From the NCBI GenBank assembly GCA_964017195.1, contig OZ024891.1, positions 1,825,894 through 1,889,893 on the forward strand: 64,000 bases of DNA. The letters are read 5' to 3'. A model generated the notes under the pieces. The model had not been told where the DNA came from, ran no database searches, and saw only the letters and a program-made list of their open reading frames with translations. The position numbers and the translations under genes were made by a program. Below, in pieces: positions 46,324 to 59,371 of the stretch. Each line of letters starts with the position of its first letter. The first letter of the stretch is position 1. Source of the DNA: Siderastrea radians (lineage: Eukaryota; Cnidaria; Anthozoa; Scleractinia; Rhizangiidae).

Positions 46324-49300
46324 TTATGTCAGCGTCTTCATCTGCTCGATTTTCTCGTTGTAAAGATTGTGAAATTCTTTTGCTAAGTAGTAAAATGGGG
46401 CCTCAACATTCTCATGATCTTTCTGTAAACAGAAGACAAATTAAAGCCTAATTAAAATGATATGAAGTAGATGCCGACTGCTGATTATTTGCTCTTCAGA
46501 TTAAAAAAAAATGAAAGGTCAAAACGATAGCTGATGCAAAACGTGAATTTTGAATGGATTAATGTGTATGGCTTATGCTTCTGCTCTTAAAACAAATGGA
46601 GTCACAAGTTATTACAAGTTTGGACATGGTAACTTAAGCACATAGACTTGGCCAAACAGACTTACAAGTTGATGCAAGTTAAATGCAATTTGCAAAAACA
46701 CTGATCAATTCAATGCAGCCTTAGCAGCCAAACCAAAGAAATAATTCTGAGAAGAACTTGCGTCGACTTGAACTGGGTGGTCGAGTGATGAAAAACTTGT
46801 GCCAACATGTATTCGTTATTGCAACTCATTGCAAGTTATGGCAAAATGAAGTCACACGTCAATACAGGTTTCCCAGTTGCATCAACATTGACTATGTTTT
46901 CCTTTGCCATTAAATTCATTTCGTTTCTATACAAAAATCAGAACACTCAGCTCATGTTGGTGATCATGCAGTTTATAAACAGAGCAAGATACTTACAGGG
47001 GAGCATTCAAAATACTCAAGGCTTTTAGAGCTGGCATGCTCACGCCCTTGTTTGGTAGATATAACTCTTCGTTGTTTGAGGTCTGTTTTGATGGCTACCA
47101 AAGCCCCTAGAAATGCAACATCCATTGCATTCATTAATCATCATTGAATACTGCAGAATACTGGTATAATATACCTATAACTGGAAAATGAACTGTGCCA
47201 ATATTTCGGTTTTATTTAAAAACCTTCTTCAGGGCAACTGAGGAAAACAACAGAGTCACAGAATATACTGTTGCAACCTCACGTCAGAAGCTAACTGTTA
47301 CAATGGTAAAATTTAGACGCATCACACGCTCAAGCAAGTAGAGCACGCAAGAATGTATAAGAACAGAAACACCTTCTTTTCCTTCTAATAAAGAAACACA
47401 GGACACAAGGCATCCCACCTAACCAGTGCTTTACCCCAGTCTCAACATCTTAATCTTGAGGAAACTGGGAGTATTTCCAGTAGCATATCTGGGGGGAGGG
47501 GGAGGGGATTGGGGGCTCATTATTTTCAAATTTTTTTCAACTTTAGCATTCTGACTCCAAGTCAGTCAATAAATAAATTACTCATTATTTCATTCATTCT
47601 GCTGTCTCCTTAGACAAGAAGATTTGCTTTACAATGTGAAACTAACCTTCTTGTCTCAGGGGACAGCATGACAGCAAAGAGAAGTATGGCATGCTAACAG
47701 CTTGACCACCAAAGTGCTCCTATGCTAAAGGTTTTCTCATTGTGGGGGAAGTAGACAGCCTTTTTAACATGCTGCAGTCTGCAATTTGCGGTACAGCCAG
47801 TGCTTCACACTGTGCCTTTGTCTTCTTTTGATAGCAAGCAAGTGGAGGGGGATAGGGGATGGGAAGTATATGGGAGGTGGGAAAAGAGGGGGCAGGAAGC
47901 AGGATTCCCAAGGTAGCAGGAAGAGGGAGAAACAGGAACAAAATATGCAACATCTGCTAATATTCTGCAACTGAAAAAGCGCAAAGAGATGGCTGCCAGC
48001 CAAGATGTAGGATGGGAACTGGGATTTAAGGGTGTGAGAGGTAGGAAGTCTGGACCCCCCACCCAGACCCCACCCTCCTGTTCTCTTCCACTAATACTGT
48101 TATTCTGCAGGTGCAATTAGAAAAAAATAGGGGAAGACTGAGTGGATAACACTCAGCAGACTTACCAGGTAAAGACTGGTTGGGTTTCTGTGCTCGGCAT
48201 CTCTCATACCACTTATTGCAGGCATTGAATGACTGCTCATTAGTCACATCATAAGCCACAAGAAACATGTCTGGCTGTGCCCACTGCAAACAATCGTCAA
48301 GTTAATAACACGTGGCAATAACGACTCCTAGCTAAGACTACATTGCCTAGCCTCCATAATAAATGGTTGCAAAACCCCCCTTTGGGAAGTTTCCAAACTT
48401 GTCTGACTCCTCATGTCTATCACTTTTTCATCACAAAAAATAATAGCATGTTGTTGTCGTTTTTTAATTGCACCCCGCTCCCTTAAAAAAAATCCTGGAT
48501 CCACCCCTGGTTCTAAGGACAAGGGAAGACCTACAAGTAATACCGACAGTAGAAAAACAGACACAGATACCTAGCTAACATTATCAACAAAAAATGTAAA
48601 GGCAGTTGCTTCCTCTGTTCTTCTTAAACAGAAGAAGAACTTACCATCATAGTCTTAAATTTTCCCTTGTACTTTTGCTTTGTATAATCCAAATTATAGC
48701 ATATTTAAAAAACCTATTTTACATCTTAATTTATTTTTTCAATAGTGCTCCAATTAGCAGCAAATTATACTCTAGACTATCATAAGTTGGTTAATTACGA
48801 TTGTCTGGGTGAGTGTAGTCATGACAAGGACTATTTGAGGTGACATTGACTGACTTTTCAACAACCTGAGCGGAAGTCATTATCAGAGTCAAGTGAACTG
48901 TGAATTGTCAGTAGATGTTATAAGTCTCTGGTCGTTGTCCTGATTGGTCAATGAACTTGACTTATTATTGGTCATCTGTCTGTTAAGCCGTGATGTTATT
49001 GGCTGCGAAGACTGTAAAACGTGATTGGTGCGTTTCCATCTGTTTTTTATTATCAGGCGGCCCACATGCTAGGCACGTGCTGCCGTCTCATAAAATGGAA
49101 AGCACATTCCCGAATTGGCGGTAGTCAGTAGACTTAATCTCCGCGCGGGCTCTAAACAATCAGGCTCGTTAGATTAAAAGCTAATCTCTCAAATACCACA
49201 CAATTTGCTCGTGATATTACCTTTTTTCCATCTACAGCTATGACGTAACCAGATAGAAAAAAGTAACCGTTGTTGTTTTGAGTTTCGCAACGTATTGAAG

Positions 49301-52024
49301 TTAAGTAAAGGTAAGCATTGAAATAGTTTATTTCTCAGGGTAGTATTGACAAAATGGAGCCCTTGCCTGCAGGCTGAAACATTTGTCGTGAATGCCTAAG
49401 GGCTGTATTTAATGATATCACGGTTTGAGATTTATTTCTCCAGGTAAAGCCACAAGTTTTCTCCTGGAGAAAGAGTCGTACAGAGAGGTCACTGGTTACA
49501 AACAAACAACATTCTCAAGTTGCATACATACATTTAATTCCTTATATACCGGAAGTGCAAATTGTCCATAACAGGTCACCAGAAACCACAAACTTCTAAA
49601 GTTATAAGGTTTAAACCTTTTTTCCTTAGAAAAGGTTAAGTAAAGGTAAGCGTTGAAATGTTTATTTCTCAGGGTAGCATTGACAAAATACATTAGAATC
49701 ACTGGTCGGCATTCGAACAATGGCTTTGTTGTTATCATGAAGTAGATTAAAATGGACCTGCATCGTTGTTTAAAAATAGATTGCAATTAGCCTGCACTCG
49801 TATCGTTAGGATCCAAATGGAGCCCTTGCCTGAAGGCTGAAACATTTGTCGTGAATGCCTAAGGGCCGTACTTAACGACATCACGGTATAAGAACGATTT
49901 ATCTTTCCGGGTAAAGCCACAGGTTTTCTACTGGAGAAAGAGTCATACAGAGGTCACTGGTTACAAACAAACAAAGTTCTCAAGTTGAATACATACATTT
50001 AATTCCTTACATACCGGAAGTGCAAATTGTCCATAACAGGTCACCGGAAACCACAACTACTAAAGTTATAAGGCTTAAAACCTTTTTTCCTTAAGAAAAG
50101 GGGAGGGGGGAGGGGGGTGAGAGATTGTGCGCTGCCTGTAAATTCTTCAGAATTTCTTGTTCAAATATGTGTTGGTCTATTGTCAGCAAAATTAGTCGGT
50201 ATGTCTATGGTTTGTCTGTCGTCAACAAGTCTTTTGTACTCTAGACTAAGTTGAAACTTAGATTAAGTTGTTTATTCTATAATTATTTTATTTACTAATA
50301 GTAAACACTAACTTGTAATTGAACAATGTCAGAAAACATTTCTTTTCCTGCTGAATCATAGATGTAGAGTTCCTGTCCAAGAAAATAAAATCACATTATA
50401 ATTTTTCTCACTGATATTTTCATGGGTGAGTTTCAACAAAATAATAGTCTTCTTTGTGTTTTATGAAGCTCTGGTTTTAACACTGACATCACAAACAACT
50501 TATACAAAATAATAATAGACACTTACTACACTGTCTGATGTCTCAGGTATGTTGACAGATTTCACACAGACTTCCACTCCAGTGGTCTAAGATAATGTAA
50601 GTTGTAAAAGGTTACATTTAAGTGAATGTTAACACTATATTTTGTTACTTACCAACAAACCTGTGGTCTGTCCCCCAAATCAAATTGGAATTTAGATATG
50701 TTGGTTTTAGTGTAGAGATGTAGAGAGGAAAACTCAAGAGCCCAAAGGAAAACTTTGGAATCAATGCTGATAGCAAATAACAGCAAACCACACTAGCTCT
50801 ACCAGCCCTGTCAAGATAATTCGTAGTAGTAGGCAACATAACAGGCAACATAACAACAAAAGCAGCAGCCCCCTACCCTCTCCTCCTCCGTGACGCTTTT
50901 TCAACTAAACAACTGATGTTAGCATGTTGAGTCTTTTAAGCCTGGTCTGCTCAGTTGATAAGGCATCACACTGCCAGCAGAGTAGGTTCTGACTTTGGAA
51001 CGACAACCAGATTCACAAAATGACTAGTCATATCATGCTCGCTGTGTTCAACAACTTTTCTGAGTTCCAATGATTGCATCATTTATATGCAGTGAGGTTA
51101 AGCTGTTGGCTTTGTCTCCTACACCTTATTACTTAAAATTGAAAAGCCAGGTTAAAAAACCCACATCACTGTTCAAAACAAGTAGGAGGTGTAGTCCTGG
51201 TGTTATGGTCTGTCCTACTTACATTTTTCTTCATCTTACATTTCAAAGGTGGGTGGATCAGGTAAAAACCAGAGGCACCCTTGCAACCTGATGTCTGATC
51301 TCATCCTTAACATTCAGTGATGAACAGACATGGTTCACAATTATTTATCCGTTTTATTTTTTTCATGATATCACAAAGTAAAGTCAAATCACTTCAAGGT
51401 AGTCATTGAAGAGACATAACTAAGTGTCCATATCATGTAGGTGTCTGTTTTTAATACAGAGGTACAGTTCATATGAATTTTGATCTCTACCGGCCAAGCA
51501 AGTGAACTGTCCATCATAGAAAGGGGTTCACATTATAGAGGCACCAATAGGGAGAGGTTCGACTGTATAATATTATTTCTTTGTAAGCTCATAGTTAGTA
51601 TGGTAAGCTTTAACAAGATAGAAATGCTCACCATGGTGTAATTTTTAGGAAAGTGTGTTCCATCACTGTGAAATGCTTGTGTTAGAGCACTCTTCCCCAC
51701 ACAGGGATCACCTATAACACAAAATTACCCTGTGCTTCATATGGCTAGGGAGTCAAATGGTGCATAAGACTCACTAAACGGTAAAACAAAATTTAAGATC
51801 AATAAATTTTCAAAATAATAATTTAGGCCAAGATTGAGTGATCAGGAATTCATCGTTAAAACAACCAATGTTGCCAAAAGAACGCCAAATTTGGTGCACC
51901 GTTAGCAATAATAATTTAACAATTCAATTTTCATTTTAGAAAAAAAGGATTTCAACAAATAACGCAGAACTTTGCAGATGAATTTCTTACCAGCAAGGAT
52001 CACTTTAGCTCGGAGAACCACCAT
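46324..52024 (-). CDS. IFT27: Intraflagellar transport protein 27 (Rab-like GTPase)
   Basis: Seven exons: 51991-52024, 51632-51711, 50527-50586, 50313-50372, 48166-48283, 46997-47106 and 46324-46422. The product is 186 aa, the same length as human IFT27. IFT27 is a small GTPase of the IFT-B complex; with IFT25 it helps BBSome-linked exit of signalling proteins from cilia. Motifs: P-loop GDPCVGKS (12-19), switch region NYTMTTGVEVCVK, DSAG (64-67, the IFT27 form of DTAG) and DVTNEQSFNACNKW. Where the base-binding NKxD is expected the sequence reads IKTD (I123-D126), so the Asn is lost. The C-terminus, FYYLAKEFHNLYNEKIEQMK, has no prenylation Cys, as usual for this family. The intron between exons 4 and 5 holds a direct duplication. 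Confidence 0.95.
49297..50100. repeat. Direct duplication in IFT27 intron
   Basis: A block at about 49297-49636 recurs at about 49637-50100 in the same direction. Shared pieces include GGAGCCCTTGCCTG, TGAAACATTTGTCGTGAATG and TACCGGAAGTGCAAATTGTC. The second copy has about 120 extra bases (49692-49815) splitting it after GACAAAAT. Confidence 0.75.
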
Positions 52025-52213
52025 CTTTGCTTTCTGAGCCAGCGGTATGTTTAGCGGCTTTCAGCTGGTTACCATGACAATGTCTTGTGCCGCGAACCCG
52101 ATAGTGGAAAATCGTCTTGAATTCTACAGAGAAAAACTGTCCACTTTATCATGAATTTCAGTTTTATGGAATCTGACTGAAGAGAAAAATCCTTGCTTAA
52201 ATAAGACTTGAGG
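52025..52213. promoter_or_regulatory. Divergent IFT27 / axonemal-protein promoter with X-box-like site
   Basis: Just 189 bp separate the two start codons. GTTACCATGACAAT at 52068-52081 fits the RFX X-box layout GTNRCC-AT-RGYAAC with two mismatches in the second half. Shared RFX control of both genes is inferred. Confidence 0.5.
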
Positions 52214-53598
52214 ATGGCGAGCATTTATTTACCTCCAATCGCCCGCAAGAAGAAGGTAGATGGCTGTCCTCGGTATGTTTTGACTCTTCTTCTCCTTCTT
52301 AAATATTTAAATTTAGTCATGATGAAATCTTTATGGATTCCCAAGATAAACAGAACTGTTTGTGGTCAGGCAATCAGCCATTCATCGCTAATTAAAACTA
52401 TTTTTCGTTTTAAACCTTGTGTACCGCAGAATGATAAGAAGACGAACAGATGTAAGGGTAACAAAATTGTTTTGCGTGCGCGCGAACCCGCTTAATTTGT
52501 TTCTTCTGTTTACCCAAGGCTTAACCAGGTACAGGGGTATGTGTACTCAAGTTTATCTTTTGTATTTGTCCGATGGCTAGCAGTCGATTTCTTTGATTTC
52601 CCTTAGCCTCACTGCGTCAACAGTAAATTCTGTGTCGAGAAATCGAAGTGTGAAAAACGTTACCTCGCCGATGCAGATCGATGCAATAATTATGAAACCC
52701 ATTCAAATTTAAAAGTTAATTCATTTCCTATAAAAGGCCATCTTAATCATTTAAAATACTCATCTTTATTAGAATAATTGGTGGTTTTTCCTAACACATC
52801 CAGACTGAAGTATCTGGATACAACAGAGTGATTGAACATTTATTAATCTTCAATCCTGACTGGAAAACTGTGTATTTTATTTTCAGTCATGACACCTCTA
52901 GGGTCTTTGCTGATCTTCAAGAAGACTGTTCACCTGCTAAAACAAGTTATGATACACATTATATAGGGCATGCACATTTATCACCTCAACAGTCTGTAAT
53001 GTCTGGACACAACAAGCCCCACCCCACTAGTGTGACATTTCTACGTCAGAATCCACGATTTATCTGTGAGCCAATCTGTTATGTCAAAAAAACTGTGGAT
53101 ACTCCAGTTAGTTACCCAGCGTGGTGGCCTGAGGAAAGTCCTGAAAAACCTGCCAAGGTACCCAAACACAGCTTTGATTCAACTTCACGTACAGATTATC
53201 GTGGTCCACCCGTGCCTTATGACAGCATCACACGATACAGTAGTAACTTAGCAATGCAGGTGATGCCTGGTGGAATAATTCCCCAGGGAAATCATAACAC
53301 AGGTCTTAAGGCCCCTAAAGTGGTTGAGAAAATATCCTATGAACATCAGTTTAATTCAAGACTGGACCCCAGCCATCCCATACGAGGTCGCAGGCATGGA
53401 AGCTTTATATGGAAAGTAATCCCCGATGTTAGCAAACCAAACTGGAAACATAGCAAAACTGTGGAGTATGCCCTCAAAAAGGAGGAATCTGCAAAAGCAG
53501 AGACTGCAGAGACTACAGGCAACAGTAGCAAAGAAGGTGCAAAAATATATGAATCTGAATTTGCAGACACACTCTCTACTTCTGTTGAAAGTTCTTAG
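52214..53598 (+). CDS. Conserved 256-aa protein, probable ciliary/axonemal
   Basis: Two exons, 52214-52272 and 52887-53598, joined by a split Arg codon. The first exon gives MASIYLPPIARKKKVDGCP. The body has motifs such as NPRFICEPICYVKK, PAWWPEE, STSRTDYRG, HQFNSRLDPSHPIRGRRHG and a Lys/Glu-rich tail. There are no membrane segments or known enzyme motifs. The short Pro/Trp/Tyr-rich motifs resemble microtubule inner or axonemal proteins. From memory it is like vertebrate C2orf73-type proteins, but this is unverified. The head-to-head position with IFT27 and the shared X-box-like site support a cilium role. AATAAA lies at 53831-53836. Confidence 0.85.
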
Positions 53599-54885
53599 TA
53601 AATATACCATGAGGCAAAAATTGTCTAGATTTTTAAATTTTATTTTTAAATTTTATATTGCACAATGGTTGTGGGAGTTTTAACAAAAACCTCTCATTTG
53701 TATTACCATATTTTTTATTCCAACCACAACCCTAAACTGTATTATTGTCAGCTATCAATGAATATTTTGTTTTCATAAAATTAGACCTGTATAATGTAAT
53801 AGCCACAAAAGTAAGAACTGTCAAAAAAGTAATAAATTTGGGATTTAAAATGCAGTTAAAAATTCTCCTTGCTGCTTTTCATTTATTTTTGAATAAGCTT
53901 GGGTAGTTCAATCACTACATATTAGAAAAATTTGCTTTACAAAACTGAAGTGGTTATTTATTTGATTGGTGCTTTGGTGCTTACCCCTAGCCCACACCCT
54001 GACCAAACAAATGCCAGTTTTTCAATGCCATTCCAGCCACTAGGGGATATTTGGCCTCTTCCAGGCTGTCGTCGGTTTTTGGAAAAGCAAACTTAAAAAT
54101 AATACTTGTTAAAACCGACATAGAAACGGTGCAAGAAAGTTAGCCTTGTCCTCCTCAGGCAAGTCCAAGCCTCTGGGGAAAAATTACTGGGAGGAGGTAA
54201 GGTTTTAACAGTTCTTATTTTTTCCCCATTCCCAGTCCCTCCATCCATGCTAGCATTCCCATTCCCCCATGCCAGCGGTTATATTTTAATTTCGAGTAGC
54301 CAGCAGAGAAAGACTTACAGCGCGCCCACTATCTTGGAACCTAGAACAGGGCAGGGTATATTTTGAAATCATTTTAAGACTGGGTGGTTGGAAGAAGTAC
54401 GGGTGGGGGTGGATTTTTCGTTATCAGGCATGTTTCTAGGTTTTGGGGTTTTTTTTTTTTAGCTTTTTTTTTCTTAGTTTAGTTAAGTTTTTTTGTTTTG
54501 TTTTGTATTTTGTTGTTGTTACATTTGTACCCAGACGTTCGTTTGTCAAACATTTCCTAGAAAACTGTTATGCTGCGCAATAGTTTTTCTTTAGCAGCCT
54601 TGAGAAACAAATTTAACAAGTGAAAATGAAAAACGAACAAACAAAAAAAAAAAGAAGAGTTATTGAATGAACAGGCTGCACTTTGGGTGGAGATTGATCC
54701 GTCTCCAGATTTTCTTTTCTGTAACAATGTTTTAACCGCTTCTGTGTGGACCCATCAACACAAATTTGAACCAGATTTTTGGCTAAATTGGATTGGTTTC
54801 TTTCCTGTACACCCGAGGTGAGTTCAACAATCTCCCAGCCCTGTTTCCTTAGATCCTTGTAAGCACGGATTGCCATGATGAGGAG

Positions 54886-55046
54886 AATAGCCCAATTTCG
54901 ATATAATAAAACTCAGTCTTAAACAATAGGCATTATTTCGAGGGTTTGGGGAATGAACCCATCTAAATCCTTGTATTATTCCCCTAAGCCTCGTAGTGAT
55001 GTCTATTGTTTTAAGTTGAATTTTAATATATCGAAATTGGGCTATT
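54886..55046. repeat. Fold-back element (ends AATAGCCCAATTTCG)
   Basis: AATAGCCCAATTTCG and its exact inverse CGAAATTGGGCTATT form the ends. Arms continue with mismatches through CAATAG. Confidence 0.65.
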
Positions 55047-55127
55047 GGTCAAGTTAGTGCCGAGAAAAACGACCAACAACCAATTAAATTCGTGGGATTG
55101 CGAGAGTGGGGAATGTACGTTATTATA

Positions 55128-55401
55128 GTACAACGCTAAATTTTGGCTTGCTCCCATTGGTCGAAATCGATCACATGACGCGATAGTGTCTCTCCTCAAC
55201 GGGCACCTATCTGCGCATAGTGCCCGTTTTTGGCAATTTTCGGTGAACAAATTGCTAGCTTTTTAACCATTTCCCTTGTAAATCATTAGAAATGAAGAAC
55301 GTGCACGTCAATCACCTTGTGGATTTCCCGATCCATTTTTCGTGACATAATAATCGCACTGCAGTTGTCAGCATTTTTTCGCTCAAAATTTAGCGTTGTA
55401 C
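55128..55401. repeat. MITE with 17-bp perfect inverted ends
   Basis: GTACAACGCTAAATTTT at 55128-55144 and its exact inverse at 55385-55401. No coding frame inside. Confidence 0.65.
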
Positions 55402-55442
55402 AATAAAAACAATAGATTCCTTCCGTCTCAGGCCCTACGTAT

Positions 55443-55548
55443 GATAGGTTCCCTCGGAAATCTGATGTTCAGACTTCATATAAGTCCTCGAACAACGTTC
55501 TCGGGCTAATATTTGTTGTGAACATCAAATTTCCTCGGACAACCTATC
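55443..55548. repeat. Small fold-back element
   Basis: GATAGGTT...CCTCGGAAAT...GATGTTCA at the left is mirrored by TGAACATC...CCTCGG...AACCTATC at the right; arms about 29 bp. Confidence 0.6.
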
Positions 55549-56095
55549 AAGCGATAGTGCCTTCGACAGAAGAACTCTATCATTTAAATAGAAGAGGGGT
55601 CAGGAAGGAAAGAAAACAAAGATCATCAACTTTTTAAAGGCTATAGCTTGTTATCTCACGCCATGTACCGTACTGAAAGCATGTCCACAGGAAAACTTTG
55701 TCACGTTCGGACTAGCTCGGACTACAATCAGCTCATCGACTTTTTTTAATGGCCTCTGGCCGTTTAGTTTTACATTTTTTTTCGCGCGCTGTGCACCTAA
55801 ATACAATGTAGCTGAATTATGTGGCGAAACACTCCTTCACACTTGTCCTTATGTTCTATTATTTGTCATCGTATTTTTTACCATCTCTACTGAATGGAAA
55901 ACGTTCCACTCATCTCAGTCATTTAAACAGGTATGCAGCTCTCAGCAACGTTTGAGGTTCGGGAAGATAACGAAATGAAAATACAAGGAAATCAATTTTG
56001 TTCTTTAGTTTTTTGCTACACGAGTAAGTTTCCTCGTAAACAGCGAGAAAACGGATACCTTAAACAGAGAATGTGGATACAACATGGCCTTCGTC

Positions 56096-58659
56096 TTATA
56101 ATGCAGTTATTTCCGACTTATCCTCATTGTTTACGTTGATGGCTTTCATAGAATTCTCGTAGTACGTGTGTCCATATTCAATGTCTCCATTCTTTATGTC
56201 CTTGTGGAAACTGATCACGTGCTGATCCAACTGAAAAGCAGCAAACGGGTACAGCAACATCACCGCGAAGAAATCCTCTACCATATTGCCATGGATTCCA
56301 TCTTGTACTCTGATGCCAGTTCTGATGGATGTTGCAACGCCAAAAAACAAGAAGAGGACGGCCCAACCCACGTAGGAAATGCCTTTGACAGGCACCAGCT
56401 CTGCTATCATCATGCCGATCCACGCATAGAATGGAACTCCCATCAGCACCATGTGACAGGCCAGTCCTCTGGATGAGCTGCGTGACTTCCTCTTGTCTGC
56501 AGCAAGGCCAATAACGTACCAGGGGGCGACTATGGCAAGAAGGAACTTTAAGGTACCTTTGCACGAGGGGCTGCTTATTGGAGCGAAAAATGAGACGCTG
56601 AATCGGGGCCCGTTAGGATTCAAATCTCCTGCTTCCATTTGGACAGCTCTCCATAGCGCCACGCACATGAAACACAACAGAATGGTGTACGGCAGACCGG
56701 CTGCAACAGACACGGTTTGGAGCGCTTGCAGCGCGTCTGTTCCACCCACGTACAACAGGGCTGTGGAAGTAGCACCCTCTGTCAGGGCCCAGAATACACG
56801 CTGGAGGACGGGAGGGTCTGGATCACCATTAGCTGACAGACAATCGATGACCAGTGAACCACTGTCTGAACTGGTGACAAAGTAAAGAATTATTCCAATC
56901 AGGGACAACACGGAAAGGAATCCACCAAGATCGCCATACTGATCCATCACGTCAAACCACATGTCGTTCTTGGATCGACAGGACAGGCGATATAAACCCT
57001 CGAAGTTATTGGTGGCATTTTTTCCTCCAAGAGCCGATGAACAAGTGATGTTGGACAATGCTGCGTTTCGTTCCATCCTCAGTCCTGCTCCGCCAAATAT
57101 GGTGAGCCACAGGAAGGTGTAGAATATCGGTGCAGTCAGGGTGGCGTTGATGAATTCCCTGATTGTACGGCCACGTGAAATCTTGGCAATGAACATGCCT
57201 ACAAAAGGACACCAAGCAATCCACCAGCCCCAATAGAAAATGGTCCAATCGTTCATCCATTCAGAAGCCTCGAGCTTATCCGGGGCATTACTGAGTTGTG
57301 CAAATGCATCTGTATGGAATCCAAGCTGTAAAACATACTGGAGATAGTAACCAATGCTCTGAACGTACAAGTTCAGCAAATACCACGTGTCATCATAGAA
57401 CAGGACAACCAACATCAATAGCATTCCAATACAGAAACACAGTTCGCTTAAACGTCTGATCCCCAGCTTTAAACCGCTGATGACTGATATTGTGGCCAAC
57501 GCTGTCACACCCCAAATTGTGATAATCTGGTTTGTAGTGCTGAACGCAATGTCTCTGTTCAGTCGCTGGAATCCAGCATTCAGCTGTATTGCGCCAAGAC
57601 CCAGGCTGGTACACACTCCAAACATGGTGCACACAACGGACAGTATGTCGATGAAGTCGCCCATCCATCCATATATCTTGTCTCCTATCAGCGGGTAGAA
57701 GCATGATCTCATGGTCATGGGGAGGTCGTTCCTGTAGCAGAGGAAAGCGAGAAGGAGTCCCACCACCACGTACACAATCCAGCCATGAATGCCCCAGTGA
57801 AAGAACGTAACGTTGATGGCGTCTTGGGCGCGCTGATTGTCGGAGTGTCTGTTGTAAGGAATATTTGTGTTAGTCCGTGTGAATTTTTAAAGAAGCCTGA
57901 ACACTGTTCAGCGAATTGTGTTGGCAAAATTGTTCATCACCAAGACCGAGTGAACAGTTCTTAAGGGTTGGTTGTGTTATGGCGATGTCCATGAGAAACT
58001 GAATCTCAACTGTAAAATTTCTATGAATGGTTAGTAAGTCCACAACCCAAACTCTTCCACCCAATAAAAACAGCGTAGTTTGGCATAAATGAAAGCTTGC
58101 CCCGTATTCCTTTACCAAGGCTTGCTCAAAGTCACTCGTTTTGATTCTTTGCAATTTCAGTGCGACCACGACTAACGGACACTGTTTTTTTTTGGCTTAA
58201 ACGGAAACAGCTCATGGAGACATTTCCTTCACTGAAGACCCCATCGATCTGACCACTCCCTTAATGCCACCAACTTTTTGTGGTCCGTCAGTGATATATA
58301 GTCAAATTTTCGTCATAAAAGGCAGAACACGATAAAATACACAGTTGACGTACCTTCCATAATAGCGATTTCCATAATGTCCAGGTTCGTAATGCCAAAT
58401 AGGTTCCGCTAATTGGAAATAACAGATTAGAATTAAACTGAATGATATGTAGATATACGAACTCCTTTTAATAAACTGATAGGCCAGTTTTTTTAACCAA
58501 TAAGCACACAAGTATAATTCAGTTTGCAAACAGTTTTTCCCCCCAGAACTCTTAGACTTCAAGCGGCTCGGAATCAGGCGGCCTCCGCGCAAACGGCAGC
58601 TTTGCCGGTCTGGGTATAAACCGACTTCATGAATTAAGTTTTTCTTAATAACCCTTTTG

Positions 58660-58691
<32 letters not shown>

Positions 58692-59371
58692 TTTTTTTTT
58701 TTTCATTCAGCAGTCTCAAAAACCATACCAGGTTTACAAAGGACTCAACAATAACGCTTTGATTTTCTGAGAGCAAATAATGGGGCTGGAGCTTTTTGGG
58801 ATTGCGAAGATGGACTAAAATGTGGACACTGGTTGACTGGCTTGTTGAGCAAAAATTCAAGTTCTCGGTTAACTCTCAAGTTAAGGATATGTTTCCTGTC
58901 TACTTTGCAGTTTTGAAGGTAACTGTATTAATGTCAAGAAGACCAGAACTACATGACTGATACGTCCGATAGTTAGGATATGAATCACTCACCCACTCCA
59001 AAGTAGAATAAGCCAATGCCGATACCAGCTGCAAACAGCATTGTGAAATAAGTAGCGTCGTTAAATTCTGGTTTCTCATTCGGTTTTCCAAGCTTTATCT
59101 TGGAATACTTGGACAGGTAAAGCACAATAATAAACAAGGCCCATACATCCTGTGTGCCGATATACAGCCACGTGCATTTTAACGTTATCCACGTTCGCCA
59201 TTTGACCATCTCCTCGTTTGCAGCTTTTGCTTTGATCACACACCACACCACAAACCCCCAGATAATCAGAGCAGATAAAAGAGACACAATTGGGTTCAGC
59301 CGAATGTTGAAGCAGCAAATCTTGAAACGAAGCCAGCGACATTTTTCCGAAGCTTTTTCTTTCGGGTCCAT
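56096..59371 (-). CDS. BCCT-family transporter (betaine/choline/carnitine type), 728 aa
   Basis: Three exons: 58993-59371, 58354-58408 and 56096-57848. The ATG at 59371 opens a cytosolic N-terminus (MDPKEKASEKCRW) before helix 1. The BCCT signature GIGIGLFYFGVAEP spans the first splice site. GVCTSLGLGAIQLNAGF (about 222-238) is the sodium-site helix. The Trp-rich motif YWGWWIAWCPFVG leads into SRGRTIREF (about 350-377). Twelve membrane helices are expected. The family imports trimethylammonium osmolytes such as glycine betaine, usually with sodium. An extracellular loop with two Cys and Asn-X-Thr sites follows the signature. The C-terminus ends in TAL, which fits a class I PDZ ligand. The substrate cannot be told from sequence; glycine betaine is a reasonable guess for a marine cnidarian. 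Confidence 0.93.

Larger units (their letters stand above)
53599..56095. other. Intergenic with a cluster of fold-back elements
   Basis: No coding exon recognised. T-rich tract at 54445-54530. Three hairpin elements lie at 54886-55046, 55128-55401 and 55443-55548. Confidence 0.55.
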
